Origin: Paenibacillus sp. OVF10
GTDB lineage: Bacteria; Bacillota; Bacilli; Paenibacillales; Paenibacillaceae
DNA length: 64,000 nt
Assembly: GCA_022836915.1 (NCBI GenBank)
Contig: CP094668.1
Span: 434,001 to 498,000, forward strand
Direction of reading: 5' to 3'
Positions 1 to 9,043 of the stretch are shown one piece after another. Position numbers and translations under genes: made by a program. The first letter of the stretch is position 1, and the number at the start of each line of letters is the position of its first letter. Under the pieces are notes generated by a model, which worked only from the letters and a program-made list of their open reading frames with translations, was not told where the DNA came from and did not search any database.

Positions 1-785
1 ACTCCGCCAATAACACATCCATCTGACTCTACAACATAATAATCCCATTCACGGATCACGTAACGATGCATTCGAACTGACGAATAATCAGGCGGGCATA
101 GATTGCTATCGATATCCTTCTCATTATCCGCCCAGACTTTTATGACATGATCAAAAGCACGAGTGCAAATCTCTGTAAGTACAACAGCATCTTCCTGCTG
201 TGCTCGTCGTAAGCGAACTGTACAATGCATCTGCTTCAATTGCGCTGGTTCGGACTTTACTTTGAGCAGTTCAAAATAATCGTAGCACTCCTGGCCTATA
301 AGCATTCTGCGAGAGATATAACGAAAACCTGTATGCTCCAGAACTTTGCGTGACGGCTGGTTGTGCGGCTTCACAATGCCCACGATTCGATCCAGCAAGG
401 TATGCTCAAATACATATGCTGTTAGCGCCTGCACAGCCTCTGTGATGTATCCTTTATTCCGGTAATCCCGTGAGATGGCGTAAGCCACTTCACGGTCAGC
501 CCGAACCAGCATGTCATTCGGAAACACACCACACCAACCAATGATACGCTGATCTTTATTGTGTACAACGGCAAGCAGGATGCGTACATCTTCCGGGTTG
601 AACTGTTCGTAACTGCCAACGACAAATTGTAAAAATTCGCGCAACTGCTCCTCGGTCATCTTCCAATCTGGCAGGACATCTGTGATTTCAGGTTGTTGGG
701 TTAATGCATACACGGCAGCCTGATCTTCAAGCGTAAATGGACGCAACGTAACGGAGTTGGAATGGATGAACAATTGACTTTTCAT
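1..785 (-). CDS. Tandem GNAT-family N-acetyltransferase (3' end outside window)
   Basis: My translation from the ATG at 785 reads open to the window edge. A first GNAT domain covers about residues 8-165, with an acetyl-CoA-loop-like stretch (YAISRDYRNKGYITEAV) and the typical late motif in which an Asn-X-X-Ser helix (NQPSRKVLEHTGF) follows the core. A second, degenerate GNAT-like domain starts near residue 180 (VRLRRAQQEDAVVL) and is cut off by the window. The start is supported by an AGAGGTG ribosome binding site about 7 bases upstream. The family transfers acetyl groups to amines; RimJ/RimL-like members act on protein N-termini. The substrate cannot be told from sequence. Two-domain GNATs are common in Bacillota. 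Confidence 0.8.
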   Translation of the reverse strand, partial: MKSQLFIHSNSVTLRPFTLEDQAAVYALTQQPEITDVLPDWKMTEEQLREFLQFVVGSYEQFNPEDVRILLAVVHNKDQRIIGWCGVFPNDMLVRADREVAYAISRDYRNKGYITEAVQALTAYVFEHTLLDRIVGIVKPHNQPSRKVLEHTGFRYISRRMLIGQECYDYFELLKVKSEPAQLKQMHCTVRLRRAQQEDAVVLTEICTRAFDHVIKVWADNEKDIDSNLCPPDYSSVRMHRYVIREWDYYVVESDGCVIGG

Positions 786-814
786 ATACAACACCTCTGG
801 GGATTTATTTAGGA

Positions 815-855
815 TGACACAACAAAGAGGAGCACCTCCAATAGAGGCACTCCCC
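815..855 (-). terminator. Intrinsic terminator after the 1029-2563 lipoprotein gene
   Basis: On the minus strand a GGAGTGCCTC / GGAGGTGCTCC hairpin is followed by TCTTTGTTGTG. It lies between the lipoprotein gene and the GNAT gene. The U-tract is interrupted, so strength is uncertain. Confidence 0.5.
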
Positions 856-1028
856 GATCCGTTTCATCATTTCAGAAACGCCGAAGCTCCTCGTAATGGG
901 TCAAAAGGACACACGTATCCCGTTCATGGTCTAACGGAATTTTTGCGGTGTTCTTTTCACGATCATTACGAGAAATCTGGCATACTCTGAAATCCCCTCT
1001 CATGCTAAGGACTACTTCAACGTCTCAC

Positions 1029-2563
1029 TTAAGGACGGTCAATGTAAATCCAGCCTGTTTCTTGTTCCTTATCTACAGTAGCTCCAAGGGATTCAGCCAC
1101 AAAGCGCAGCGGCACATACGTCTTGCCGTCCTTGCCTACATAGGCGGATTCCACCATAGTTACTTCTTTACCAGCAACGGTTGCCTTCTTGGAACCTACG
1201 GTTAGGACAATCTCATCACCAGTGATGTCGTCAATGACAACGATCTGGTTCGAGCCTTTGGTCCATTTCACTTCAGCATCCAATTCTTCAGACACGTAGC
1301 GAAGCGGAACAAATGTTGTATTCTTAACCGTGATCGCCCCAGCGTATTCATCATCCGGGAAGAGCACTACACTTTTACTCGTGATCCCAGCTTCATCTTT
1401 CAGCAATTGGTATGCCAATGAATTGGAATCAAAATTGCGCAGCATCTGTCCAGGCGTAATATCATCCTTCATCAGATCCATAACGCCGCCTGATACATCC
1501 ACTTCATCAACTGCAACTGTGCCACCGATATTCCACTGTTCACTGTCTCCACTTACGGTTACGGAGTTCACCGGAAGATCTTCGGAAGCCGGCAGCGCTA
1601 CTTTCAGTTCAAAGTTTTGCTTGCGAATATCCAGCTTGCTGTCGAGATAAAAATCCAATTTCAGTTTGGTTTCTGTGCCAAATACCGTTTTGAATTCAGG
1701 GGTCTCATTCAACAGGTTGTTCAGCTCCTGATCATAATTGACCAGCATGCTGTCCAGTCCTACTTTGATGATGGCATACAGTGACGCAACGGCTTCATCT
1801 TTCGATTCAGGAACGATCGAATTCAGCGTTTCATCTCCCCGCCTTCAACCTCATTCACAGCTTCCAGTACAGGGTAGAACACATCGTACAGATCGCCAAT
1901 CAGCTCTTTCAGTCCTTGCTCATCCTTCGAAATACTCGTCAGGAACGGTTTAACCATAGCAAGCATCTCTTCACCACTAACTTCCAGATGCAGCTTGGAG
2001 AGGCTAAGCGCTTCGCCATTCACGGATTCCTGTACCGGTGTTACGGAGATGTTCTTCGGATTGGACAGATGCTTCAGGACAAAAGAGAACAGTTTCGGGG
2101 AAATTTCCTCGAGTTGTTTCTCCAGAGCCTTCGTATCTACCATTGGAAGAGCCTGTGCATCTTGGAGCGTATCCAGAGATATGTACAGCGGTTTCTGGGC
2201 TCCGTCCAGATCAATGACCAATTGGGACTCATTCATGGACAGGTGGAAAGGTAACTTCGTTCCCTCCATGCTCAGTGTACCTTTGATCGATGCTGTCTTC
2301 GCATCTTTCATTTTGGCTTGATCAATATCCAGGGATATGGAGTTAATAAGTTCGATCATTTCAAGGTCTTTTTCTGTAGCAAATTCCTTAGCCGGTTCTA
2401 TGTTTATATTCATGGATTGTCTGGATTCACCGGACTTGATACTCGCGCCATTGGCCATTGCTTTGCCAACGTCTACTCCACCCACAGCCTGACATCCTGT
2501 AAGAACAACCATTAAAAGTACTAGTGGCACTGCCATCCATTGGACTAACTTCCGATTCGTAAT
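1029..2563 (-). CDS. Copper amine oxidase N-terminal domain lipoprotein (frameshifted as sequenced; probable ATT start)
   Basis: Two reading frames make one protein of about 510 residues. The upstream frame (2563 to 1823) holds a lipoprotein signal ending in LTGC and a long extracellular region. The downstream frame (to 1029) holds a Cu_amine_oxidN1 domain with the duplicated signature FVPLRYVSEEL / YVPLRFVAESLGA. The frames join at 1837-1840 (GGGG on the coding strand): one extra G gives a continuous reading through GGDETLNSIVP. The first ATG in frame (2536) has no ribosome binding site and leaves an uncharged, short signal. Nine codons upstream, an ATT codon at 2563 sits 7 bases after AAGGAGG and supplies the charged n-region (TNRK). 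I favour ATT. Function: cell-surface protein of unknown role; the domain is named after an enzyme but here only marks a secreted Paenibacillus family. Confidence 0.75.
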
Positions 2564-2566
2564 ATG

Positions 2567-2577
2567 AACTCCTCCTT
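2567..2577 (-). promoter_or_regulatory. Ribosome binding site that decides an ATT start
   Basis: The coding strand reads AAGGAGGAG here and then, 5-7 bases on, ATT ACG AAT CGG AAG in frame with the lipoprotein. No ATG, GTG or TTG lies at a usable distance in this frame. Confidence 0.55.
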
Positions 2578-2635
2578 AGAAAAATATGGTTCATTTCCAT
2601 TATGAAGGTATAGGTAATTCTTGTAAACGGATACG

Positions 2636-2672
2636 CAAAAAAATAAACCAAAAGGCCGGAACATGTCCGACC
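2636..2672 (-). terminator. Intrinsic terminator after the small acidic protein gene
   Basis: Coding-strand hairpin GGTCGGA-catg-TTCCGGCC followed by TTTTGGTTTATTTTTTT. It separates the 42-residue gene from the downstream lipoprotein. Confidence 0.7.
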
Positions 2673-2744
2673 TCTGGTCTATCTATATTTCAGCATATCG
2701 TATGTTTCGATAAAACATCCTGCTTCATTATGCAATGCTGGGAG

Positions 2745-2873
2745 TTATTCTTGCTCCTGATCTTCAGCGAGTTTCTCATCCGTTTCTTCATCTTCCGCAG
2801 TTGCGGGAGTCTCGAATTGATCCGGCTCGTCCTCTTGAATTGCTTTGTTCTCTTCGTTCTGATCCTGTGTCAT
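2745..2873 (-). CDS. Small acidic hypothetical protein (42 aa)
   Basis: An open frame begins at ATG 2873 (MTQDQNEENK...) and stops at TAA 2745. It is extremely acidic and polar: 42 residues with about 18 Asp/Glu, no hydrophobic stretch, one Phe and no aromatic core, so probably disordered. AGAGGGA lies about 7 bases before the ATG, and the gene has its own terminator just downstream, which argues for a real gene. I do not recognise a family. It could be a small spore or cytosolic protein, but nothing in the sequence shows which. Confidence 0.5.
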   Translation of the reverse strand: MTQDQNEENKAIQEDEPDQFETPATAEDEETDEKLAEDQEQE

Positions 2874-3009
2874 ATCGCATTCCCTCTCTTCTACCGGATT
2901 GTCATGTCATCAAGACCTGAGCCTTGTGTCTATCAATAACCCGAATAGGAGCAGTTCAAACCTGTCTCAACGTCGGCCATAGAATTCCCATCATAATTTC
3001 AATGCTCAC

Positions 3010-3477
3010 TTAGAAAACATAAAAGATGATCCCGTTCCCACTTGCAGCCGTGGCCTGAAACAAGGCCTGGATATCATCCACAGTCTGAACGATCTCCTGA
3101 AATGTCTCTTCCGCATCCCAATCTTCCATAACAGGGTAAACGCCTTCAGCGATCATCTGGTCCAGACTATACCGTTGCTTCAATTCCTCCGGTGTGAGCT
3201 GCTCCAATGCCATGTAGGCTTCCAGCACCTGCTCGTTACTAAGCAAAAATAGATCCATGTCCGAATAGTTTCCCACGTATTGCTCACCTGCGAGAGGCAC
3301 CACATAGCCCAGGGGCGGCTCCCCTTCTAACAAGTTACCGTTCAGCGTGAATTGAAGCATCTGCCACGTTTTATCAATATCCAGATCCACTGCACAATCA
3401 TGCACACTAATCTCACCTGACTTGATGGATTCAACTAACTCCTTCGTTACCACAAGATATCTGCCGGACATTCCCAT
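3010..3477 (-). CDS. YfbM-family protein (DUF1877)
   Basis: A 155-residue protein starting MGMSGRYLVV after a strong GGAGGGAT site. The N-terminus and the central DIDKTWQMLQFTL and LGYVVPL segments match the DUF1877/YfbM family, which is usually about 160 residues, so it is full length. No catalytic motif is evident; the function of the family is unknown. It is a single gene, convergent with nothing and divergent from the DUF4385 gene, the two starts being about 100 bases apart. Confidence 0.75.
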   Translation of the reverse strand: MGMSGRYLVVTKELVESIKSGEISVHDCAVDLDIDKTWQMLQFTLNGNLLEGEPPLGYVVPLAGEQYVGNYSDMDLFLLSNEQVLEAYMALEQLTPEELKQRYSLDQMIAEGVYPVMEDWDAEETFQEIVQTVDDIQALFQATAASGNGIIFYVF

Positions 3478-3573
3478 ACCGCTATCCCTCCTGTGTAATT
3501 CCTTCTATTGTTCCCCATTAACCGTGCTTGTTGGTTCAGAATCGGGGTAATCCCTATCAAGGAGGGTGTATAC

Positions 3574-4038
3574 ATGAAAAAATTTGATTACAGTCTCAAT
3601 TATGATGAGTTGGATCTGCGCAAACATCCTGAGCTGTACACCGTAGGCCGGGGCGAGCAGGGTGTTCTGATGGTAGAGCCGTACAAAGGCGAGATTCTGC
3701 CACACTGGCGATTCAAAACACCCGAGATTGCGACAGAGTCATCGGAGAAGATCTATGAGCTATTTTTGGAGTATAAGAAAAAGGGAGATTTCGTGGGTAT
3801 GGATATGGCTCGTAAATTTCTTCAGATGGGCTATACACGGGCCAGACGGTATACAAATCACAAAGGAGGACGCAAATACTCGAAGGAGGATGGCTCAATC
3901 TTACCCTATCAGAATGATAAGGTGAAGGCAGAAGCCGCGGCTATATTTAAAGCACAATGGGAGATCGCCAAGACGGATCCAGACTATGTGAAGATGAAGA
4001 AGGAGCATCGGGAAAAGTACGAGTCAGAACAGGCGTAG
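3574..4038 (+). CDS. DUF4385 family protein
   Basis: 154 residues from ATG 3574, which follows AAGGAGGG at 10 bases; a frame extension upstream has no ribosome binding site. The protein has the strongly conserved family core (LDLRKHPELY, GRGEQGVLMVEPYKGEILPH, MARKFLQMGYTRARRY). The ending is Lys/Glu-rich. The family occurs widely in bacteria and some phages and has no assigned function. Length matches the family. Confidence 0.8.
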   Translation: MKKFDYSLNYDELDLRKHPELYTVGRGEQGVLMVEPYKGEILPHWRFKTPEIATESSEKIYELFLEYKKKGDFVGMDMARKFLQMGYTRARRYTNHKGGRKYSKEDGSILPYQNDKVKAEAAAIFKAQWEIAKTDPDYVKMKKEHREKYESEQA

Positions 4039-4142
4039 GAATACCGGATATATGATTGACTTATGGAAACATTTGTCTCAGAATCGATCTTGTTACTGTT
4101 CATTTTCAACCATTATATTGGAGAAGAGAGGCGCATCCGATT

Positions 4143-5450
4143 ATGACAGATTCATTCATCCACTTAAACACAGGCCAGAATACCAGCATCAACGAATCCG
4201 CCCAACTTCAGGTAACCATTCAGTGTACATCATCTCCTTCTCCCTTGGATGTTAGCTGCTTTATGGTGAACGAAGAGGGAAAAGTCCCATCTGACGACTA
4301 TTTTGTATTTTATAATCAGAAGGCTGATCCGCACCACAGTGTACTTCTGCAACAGGCAGATGAACTGCAATCCTCGTTTGTACTGGATACAAATCAATTA
4401 CGGCAGGCCCCTGTGGAAAAATGTGTGTTTACGGCAACTCTGGATGCGGGAGGGACTTTCACCGATGTTCAGGCATGTCAGGCGATTGTACAAGCGGGTT
4501 CCCAGCAGATCACCTACGAGATCACGCAGGTCACTGCGGAAACAGCTCTTATTTTTATTGAAATCTATAAATATCGTGACGGGTTCAAAGTTCGTGCGAT
4601 TGGACGAGGTTTCTTTGGTGGATTGCAGCCGCTGGCAGAATCATTTGGTGTTGAGATCGAGAGTAACGATACTTCAGAAGCCGAACAGGTTCTTAACACG
4701 GCACGAGCTGAAGTTGCAGCCGCCTCTCTAGAAGCCCTGGCACCTGTTGCTCCACCGAACACGAATCATGCGCCGCTAAACCTGACCAAGATCGATCTCC
4801 TCAAACGTAAAGTAACCCTGTCTCTGCAAAAGAAAAAGATTGAACCTATACAGGCACGTGTTGCCGTTGTATTTGACGCATCAGGCTCCATGTACCATCT
4901 GTATCGCAAAGGCATCGTGCAAGAAGCCTTCGAGCGTATCCTGGCGATTGCATCAGCATTTGACGATAACGGAGAGTTGGACGTATGGTTCTTCGCCAAA
5001 GACTTCTTGCGTGCACCTAGCGTCACCGCCAGGGATTTCGAGAATTATATTGAGCGCACATATACGCTGGGAAGCAAAGGCGGTACCAATAACGAACCTC
5101 CTGTGATGCAGGATGTCATTCGCAAATATACGATCGAGGAACCCGATGTGAAGATTCCAACGTATATTATCTTTTTTAGCGATGGTGGAGTCAGTCAAAA
5201 AGGGAAAATCATGCGGCTTATTACCGAAAGTTCAACCAAAAATCTGTTTTGGCAATTCATTGGCCTGGGACAAGCCAATTACGGTATTCTGGAGAATCTT
5301 GATGATATGACTGGACGTTTCATCGATAATGCTGACTTTTTTGCTCTCGACGACATCTCCAAGATCAGCGATGAAGAATTGTACGATCGTCTCCTCACTG
5401 AATTTCCAGGTTGGATAAAGGAAGCTCGGGCCAAAGGCATTTTGGCCTAA
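4143..5450 (+). CDS. TerD-domain / von Willebrand A-domain fusion protein
   Basis: 435 residues from ATG 4143; an AGAGGC site lies upstream and the longer frame from 4056 has none. Residues about 1-180 form a TerD-type domain (INESAQLQVTIQC, DDYFVFYNQ, and IEIYKYRDGFKVRAIGRGF near its end). A linker rich in Ala/Pro follows. Residues about 225-435 are a vWA domain with an intact metal-ion site: DASGSM, a Thr in GGTNN, and SDGG. TerD proteins bind calcium and belong to tellurite/stress-resistance systems; TerF/TerY partners carry vWA domains, so this single chain joins two normally separate parts. It stands alone with no other ter gene nearby. The cytosolic stress role is inferred. Confidence 0.8.
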   Translation: MTDSFIHLNTGQNTSINESAQLQVTIQCTSSPSPLDVSCFMVNEEGKVPSDDYFVFYNQKADPHHSVLLQQADELQSSFVLDTNQLRQAPVEKCVFTATLDAGGTFTDVQACQAIVQAGSQQITYEITQVTAETALIFIEIYKYRDGFKVRAIGRGFFGGLQPLAESFGVEIESNDTSEAEQVLNTARAEVAAASLEALAPVAPPNTNHAPLNLTKIDLLKRKVTLSLQKKKIEPIQARVAVVFDASGSMYHLYRKGIVQEAFERILAIASAFDDNGELDVWFFAKDFLRAPSVTARDFENYIERTYTLGSKGGTNNEPPVMQDVIRKYTIEEPDVKIPTYIIFFSDGGVSQKGKIMRLITESSTKNLFWQFIGLGQANYGILENLDDMTGRFIDNADFFALDDISKISDEELYDRLLTEFPGWIKEARAKGILA

Positions 5451-5472
5451 AGCTTTATCCCTATACCACTAA

Positions 5473-6288
5473 TCAGGCTTGTACTTTTTCTGCTTTACCA
5501 CCCTTGGAACGTGGACGGAGCATACTTCCTACAATTCGCAACATCAACTTGCGTGGCACGAGGCGGGTGAACTGCGCTGTCCAGTAATTACCGGCCCCCG
5601 GCACAGCATAAGGTTTGCCTGACTCGAGTGCTCTCATGGCCACCGCCACGACATGCTCAGGTGTATCACGTTTACCCACCGAGGCTTCATCAGCGCCCAC
5701 TACATCAAAGAACGAAGTCTCGGTTGAGCCTGGGCATAGTGCCAAAAACTGAACGCCACGCTTCCTGTTTTCTTCGTATAATGCCTCGGTAAAAGAAAGT
5801 ACAAATGCCTTCGTCGCTCCATACACAGCCATATACGGATCAGGTTGAAAGGCAGCCGTCGAAGACACATTAATGACAGCACCATTTTTCTTCTGTAACA
5901 TGCCTGGCAAGAAAAGATGCGTCATGTTTGTCAAGGCAAGCACATTCAACATAATCTCCTCCTGCTGGCGGGAACCATCCACCTGTTCAAAACATCCATG
6001 GGTAGCAAATCCCGCATTGTTGATCAGCATATCGATGTGTATTCCCCGATTCTGACATTCCTCATATACCCTCTGAGGTGCATCGACTTGAGACAAATCC
6101 GATACGATCACCTCAGCCCTTACTTGATATGTACGTTCTATACGTTCTGCCAATTGATTCAGTTTGGATTCTGTTCTGGCCACCAGCACAATATTTTTAC
6201 CCTTGGAAGCCATTTCGAGTGCAAAAACTTCCCCAATACCTGAAGAAGCACCTGTAATAAGTACCCATTGATGCTGTTCTTTTATCAT
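5473..6288 (-). CDS. Short-chain dehydrogenase/reductase
   Basis: 271-residue classical SDR. Features: cofactor motif TGASSGIG at about residues 13-20, structural NNAG at about 91-94, catalytic Ser in NVSST near 143 and the Tyr-X3-Lys pair in YGATK near 156-160. The C-terminus is basic. The Arg-rich stretch after the glycine motif (VARTESK) suggests NADP(H). It is transcribed away from a TetR regulator at 6653, and matching 5-3-5 inverted repeats lie before each gene, so it is probably the regulator's target. The substrate is unknown; the family reduces ketones or aldehydes. Confidence 0.85.
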   Translation of the reverse strand: MIKEQHQWVLITGASSGIGEVFALEMASKGKNIVLVARTESKLNQLAERIERTYQVRAEVIVSDLSQVDAPQRVYEECQNRGIHIDMLINNAGFATHGCFEQVDGSRQQEEIMLNVLALTNMTHLFLPGMLQKKNGAVINVSSTAAFQPDPYMAVYGATKAFVLSFTEALYEENRKRGVQFLALCPGSTETSFFDVVGADEASVGKRDTPEHVVAVAMRALESGKPYAVPGAGNYWTAQFTRLVPRKLMLRIVGSMLRPRSKGGKAEKVQA

Positions 6289-6332
6289 CTCTCATCCATC
6301 CTCTATGCATAATTTGAACACTTGTTTTTACT

Positions 6333-6350
6333 AGGAAACACTGTTTCTGT
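6333..6350. promoter_or_regulatory. TetR-type operator candidate 1 (before the SDR gene)
   Basis: AGGAAACACTGTTTCTGT: inverted repeat GAAAC-ACT-GTTTC. The same 5-3-5 palindrome with the same flanks (AGGAAAC...GTTTCTGT) recurs at 6603-6620, before the TetR gene. Confidence 0.6.
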
Positions 6351-6602
6351 ATAGAATCATCGTAACCAAAATCCATGACGCTGTCAAATACATTTGTTAA
6401 ATTTAAATCTAGAACGTGGTGCTTACTTATTAAATTCGGATTAAATTGACGTCATCCGGCGTAAAACAGTAGAATGACCATAAGAAAAAATATATCGACG
6501 TACTTTCATAGAAGACAGACCGCATTTAAGCTGAAGTTTTTCTTGCCATCATCGAATCCTTCAGCTCCGCTGAAAACGTATAAATTCTATAATCTTAAGA
6601 AA

Positions 6603-6620
6603 AGGAAACGTAGTTTCTGT
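6603..6620. promoter_or_regulatory. TetR-type operator candidate 2 (before the TetR gene)
   Basis: AGGAAACGTAGTTTCTGT: inverted repeat GAAAC-GTA-GTTTC. Only the 3-base spacer and nothing in the arms or flanks differs from the copy at 6333-6350. It is 33 bases upstream of the regulator's start, fitting autoregulation. Confidence 0.6.
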
Positions 6621-6652
6621 TCAACAACAATACGGTTACGAGGATGAAATCA

Positions 6653-7312
6653 ATGAAGGATCTTAATTCGGGTTCCACAGAATCTGCACATACGGTAACA
6701 ACCTTTCAGGAAGCCAGACTCCAGCACTCGGATAATCTGCGGCAAAATATTGTGCATGCTGCTGCTGCTTTACTGCAAGAGCATGGACCAGAAGCCGTCA
6801 CGGTACGCCGTGTAGCTGAACGCATGGAGTGCTCCACCAAAATCATATATAACCTTTTTGGCAAAAAAGAAGGGTTAGCCAAACATCTGTATTTAGAGGG
6901 ATGCTCCCTCATGGCCCAGCGATTTGAAACTATACCCCGGCAGGCATCGTTCGAACAGTATTTCCGTGATCTGGCCTACGTCTACTGGGACTTCGGCATT
7001 TCTCAATCCAGCTTCTATCAGCTGATGTTTGGAGGATCTTTTTCCGAATTCAAACCAGATGGAGAGACCTTACAGGGAACAGCGACTGCACTGAAGCAAG
7101 TGTCTGCTTTGGTGGAGATTGCCATTGAACAGGGAATGCTTCAGGTACAAGATCCCATGCTTGCGGTTCGGATGATCTGGGCTCCCTTACACGGTGTTAT
7201 TCATCTGTATTTGGGAGGCCATATTGAGAGCGAAGAAGCTGCCAAAACCCTCTATGATCATACGTTATCCATGGTTATACACTCCCTTGTGAGTACATCT
7301 GCGAATGGATAG
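6653..7312 (+). CDS. TetR/AcrR family transcriptional regulator
   Basis: 219 residues from ATG 6653, which follows GAGG at 9 bases; ATG 6644 is an alternative. The N-terminal helix-turn-helix is clear (VTVRRVAERMECSTKIIYNLF, about residues 45-65), preceded by the usual helix I. The C-terminal part resembles the WHG-type ligand-binding domain (a WAPLHGVIHLY segment near 185). Such proteins repress a neighbouring gene until a small ligand binds. The divergent SDR and the duplicated palindrome indicate control of both genes from shared sites. Confidence 0.85.
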   Translation: MKDLNSGSTESAHTVTTFQEARLQHSDNLRQNIVHAAAALLQEHGPEAVTVRRVAERMECSTKIIYNLFGKKEGLAKHLYLEGCSLMAQRFETIPRQASFEQYFRDLAYVYWDFGISQSSFYQLMFGGSFSEFKPDGETLQGTATALKQVSALVEIAIEQGMLQVQDPMLAVRMIWAPLHGVIHLYLGGHIESEEAAKTLYDHTLSMVIHSLVSTSANG

Positions 7313-7351
7313 GCATTAAATGCTGTTTTAGATACTTTTAGAAGATAAACG

Positions 7352-7401
7352 AAAAAGGAGCAGACCCATTGGCGTAATACGCCTAGGGCATGCTCCTTTA
7401 T
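7352..7401. terminator. Bidirectional terminator between TetR and LLM genes
   Basis: AAAAAGGAGCA ... TGCTCCTTTAT, with an inner GGCG-taata-CGCC stem. It sits between two convergent genes, with A and T runs on either side. Confidence 0.75.
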
Positions 7402-7440
7402 TTGGTTGACTCTATCTAGTTCCGTAACGGTTTCAGTCGA

Positions 7441-8501
7441 TTAACGTGCCTCTTGGTTCTCAGCTTCCCAACGTGCAATTTCTTTGCGCACAATTGGAGC
7501 GACTTCTTTACCAAGCAGCTCGATTGCTCCCATAACCTCGTTGTGCGGCATTGTGCCGAGGGGGTGTGCAACATGAAGCGTGTAATACCGACTTCTTTGC
7601 GCAGATAAATAATTTTCTGAGCTACGGTCTCCACATCACCTACATACAATGCACCTTCCAGGCTGCGCGCCGCATCAAATGTCGCACGGCTGTAGTGTCC
7701 CCATCCACGTTCACGACCCAGTATGTTCATGACCGCTTGCGCTGGCGGGAAGAATTTCTCCACGGCTTCGTCTGTTGTATCGGCAATGAAGCCGTGAGAG
7801 TGAGAAGCAACGGTCAGCTTGGAAGCATCATGTCCTGCATGTGCAGCTGCTTTCTTGTACAGTTCCACCAGTGGTGCGAATTGCACCGGACGACCACCGA
7901 TAATGGCAAGCACCAGTGGCAAACCGAGCAGTCCTGCACGAACTACCGATTCCTGATTACCTCCACTGCCAATCCATACCGGAAGTTTTTCCTGTACCGG
8001 GCGCGGGTAGATGCCCAGATTGTTAAAGGAAGGGCGGTGTTTGCCTTCCCAGGTTACTTTTTCCGAATCACGCAGCTTGAGCAGCAAATCCAGTTTCTCG
8101 TCGAATAACTCATCGTAGTCGTTCAGATCATAGCCGAACAGTGGGAACGATTCGATAAATGATCCCCGCCCTGCCATAATCTCTGCACGTCCGTTCGAAA
8201 TGCCATCTAATGTCGCAAAATCTTGATATACCCGTACCGGGTCATGCGATGACAGCACGGTTACCGCACTCGTCAAGCGAATATTCTTGGTCTGTGAAGC
8301 TGCGGCCGCCAGAATGACAGCTGGTGATGAAGCGGCGTAGTCGGCACGATGATGTTCTCCCACGCCATATACATCCAGACCCACCTGATCTGCCAAAACA
8401 ATCTCTTCAACAACATCGCGAATGCGCTGCGCATGACTGATAAGTTCTCCTGTTTTTACATCCGGGTTCGTCTCCACAAATGTACTAATTCCGATTTCCA
8501 T
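7441..8501 (-). CDS. LLM-class flavin-dependent oxidoreductase (frameshifted near its C-terminus)
   Basis: About 353 residues after repair. The start at 8501 (MEIGISTFVE) follows GGGAGG at 8 bases. It is luciferase-like throughout: the LADQVGLDVYGVGEHH segment near residue 45, GRAEIMAGRGS near 110 and PVWIGSGG near 195 are typical of the LLM/bacterial-luciferase superfamily, which uses reduced flavin. At 7560-7564 a run of five G (C on the coding strand) must have been six: with one more base the frame continues LGTMPHNEVMGAIELLGKEV and ends at 7441. Without it the protein ends in an unrelated tail at 7416. The substrate is unknown. Confidence 0.85.
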
Positions 8502-8600
8502 TGTCTGTTCCTCCCTGGTATGAAGCGATCCGTTGTTCATCTAACCTATTGTAAGTAGATCACCTTTTGTTATGTATCTTAATATTGAACTATTTTGATA

Positions 8601-8632
8601 AAAAACACAAGTACCCTCTGTTTCCAGAGGGC
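8601..8632 (-). terminator. Intrinsic terminator after the retropepsin-like gene
   Basis: Coding-strand hairpin GCCCTCTG-gaaa-CAGAGGGT followed by ACTTGTGTTTTTT. Confidence 0.75.
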
Positions 8633-8656
8633 ACATTTATGTTTATTTTCTATAGA

Positions 8657-9043
8657 TTACAGCTTATCTATACTTAGTTCCATCAGGTTGGCATTAATTA
8701 CAACACCGGTCTGTTTCATAAAATTAAATCCCAGAATTCCGTCAATCTCCAAACCATAATCCATATTTCCTATTTCAACTTGAAAATCATTAATCGTTGT
8801 TCCATCTACAGTTATAGAATCGAGTGACTTGGTGTAAACATACTCTATACCGCCTACACCTCTTATAATATCAACGAGATCATCCTCTTCAGGAACCATT
8901 CCTACTTCCCGAACTGCATCTGCATTCAACAATGTACTAGCTGATCCGGTATCCAAAAGGACTTTTTCTAATTGTAGTACTTCTCCTCTAAATTCAAGTT
9001 TTATGCTTATGAAGGGTAGACCATAAAACTCTGAAATTTTCAT
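8657..9043 (-). CDS. Retropepsin-like aspartic protease domain protein
   Basis: 128 residues. Residues about 28-36 hold the aspartic protease signature LLDTGSAST, followed by a hydrophobic strand and, near residue 105, the flap/psi-loop partner IDGILGFNFM. Only one catalytic Asp motif is present, so activity would need a homodimer, as in retropepsins. No signal peptide or transmembrane segment is seen. The ATG overlaps the stop of the upstream 85-residue gene by four bases, so the two are translationally coupled. The protein substrate is unknown; clan AA single-domain bacterial members of this size are mostly uncharacterised. Confidence 0.75.
   Translation of the reverse strand: MKISEFYGLPFISIKLEFRGEVLQLEKVLLDTGSASTLLNADAVREVGMVPEEDDLVDIIRGVGGIEYVYTKSLDSITVDGTTINDFQVEIGNMDYGLEIDGILGFNFMKQTGVVINANLMELSIDKL

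Larger units (their letters stand above)
6289..6652. other. Divergent intergenic region between SDR and TetR genes
   Basis: About 360 bases without a gene. It holds two matching operator-like palindromes, one near each start, and an internal imperfect hairpin near 6529-6580 (GCTGAAG ... CTTCAGC). No open frame with a ribosome binding site was seen. Confidence 0.6.

Noticed and set aside
1330..1650. Long open frame antisense to the lipoprotein gene
   Set aside because: It is a shadow of the real coding frame; it has no ribosome binding site and the opposite strand encodes a recognised domain.
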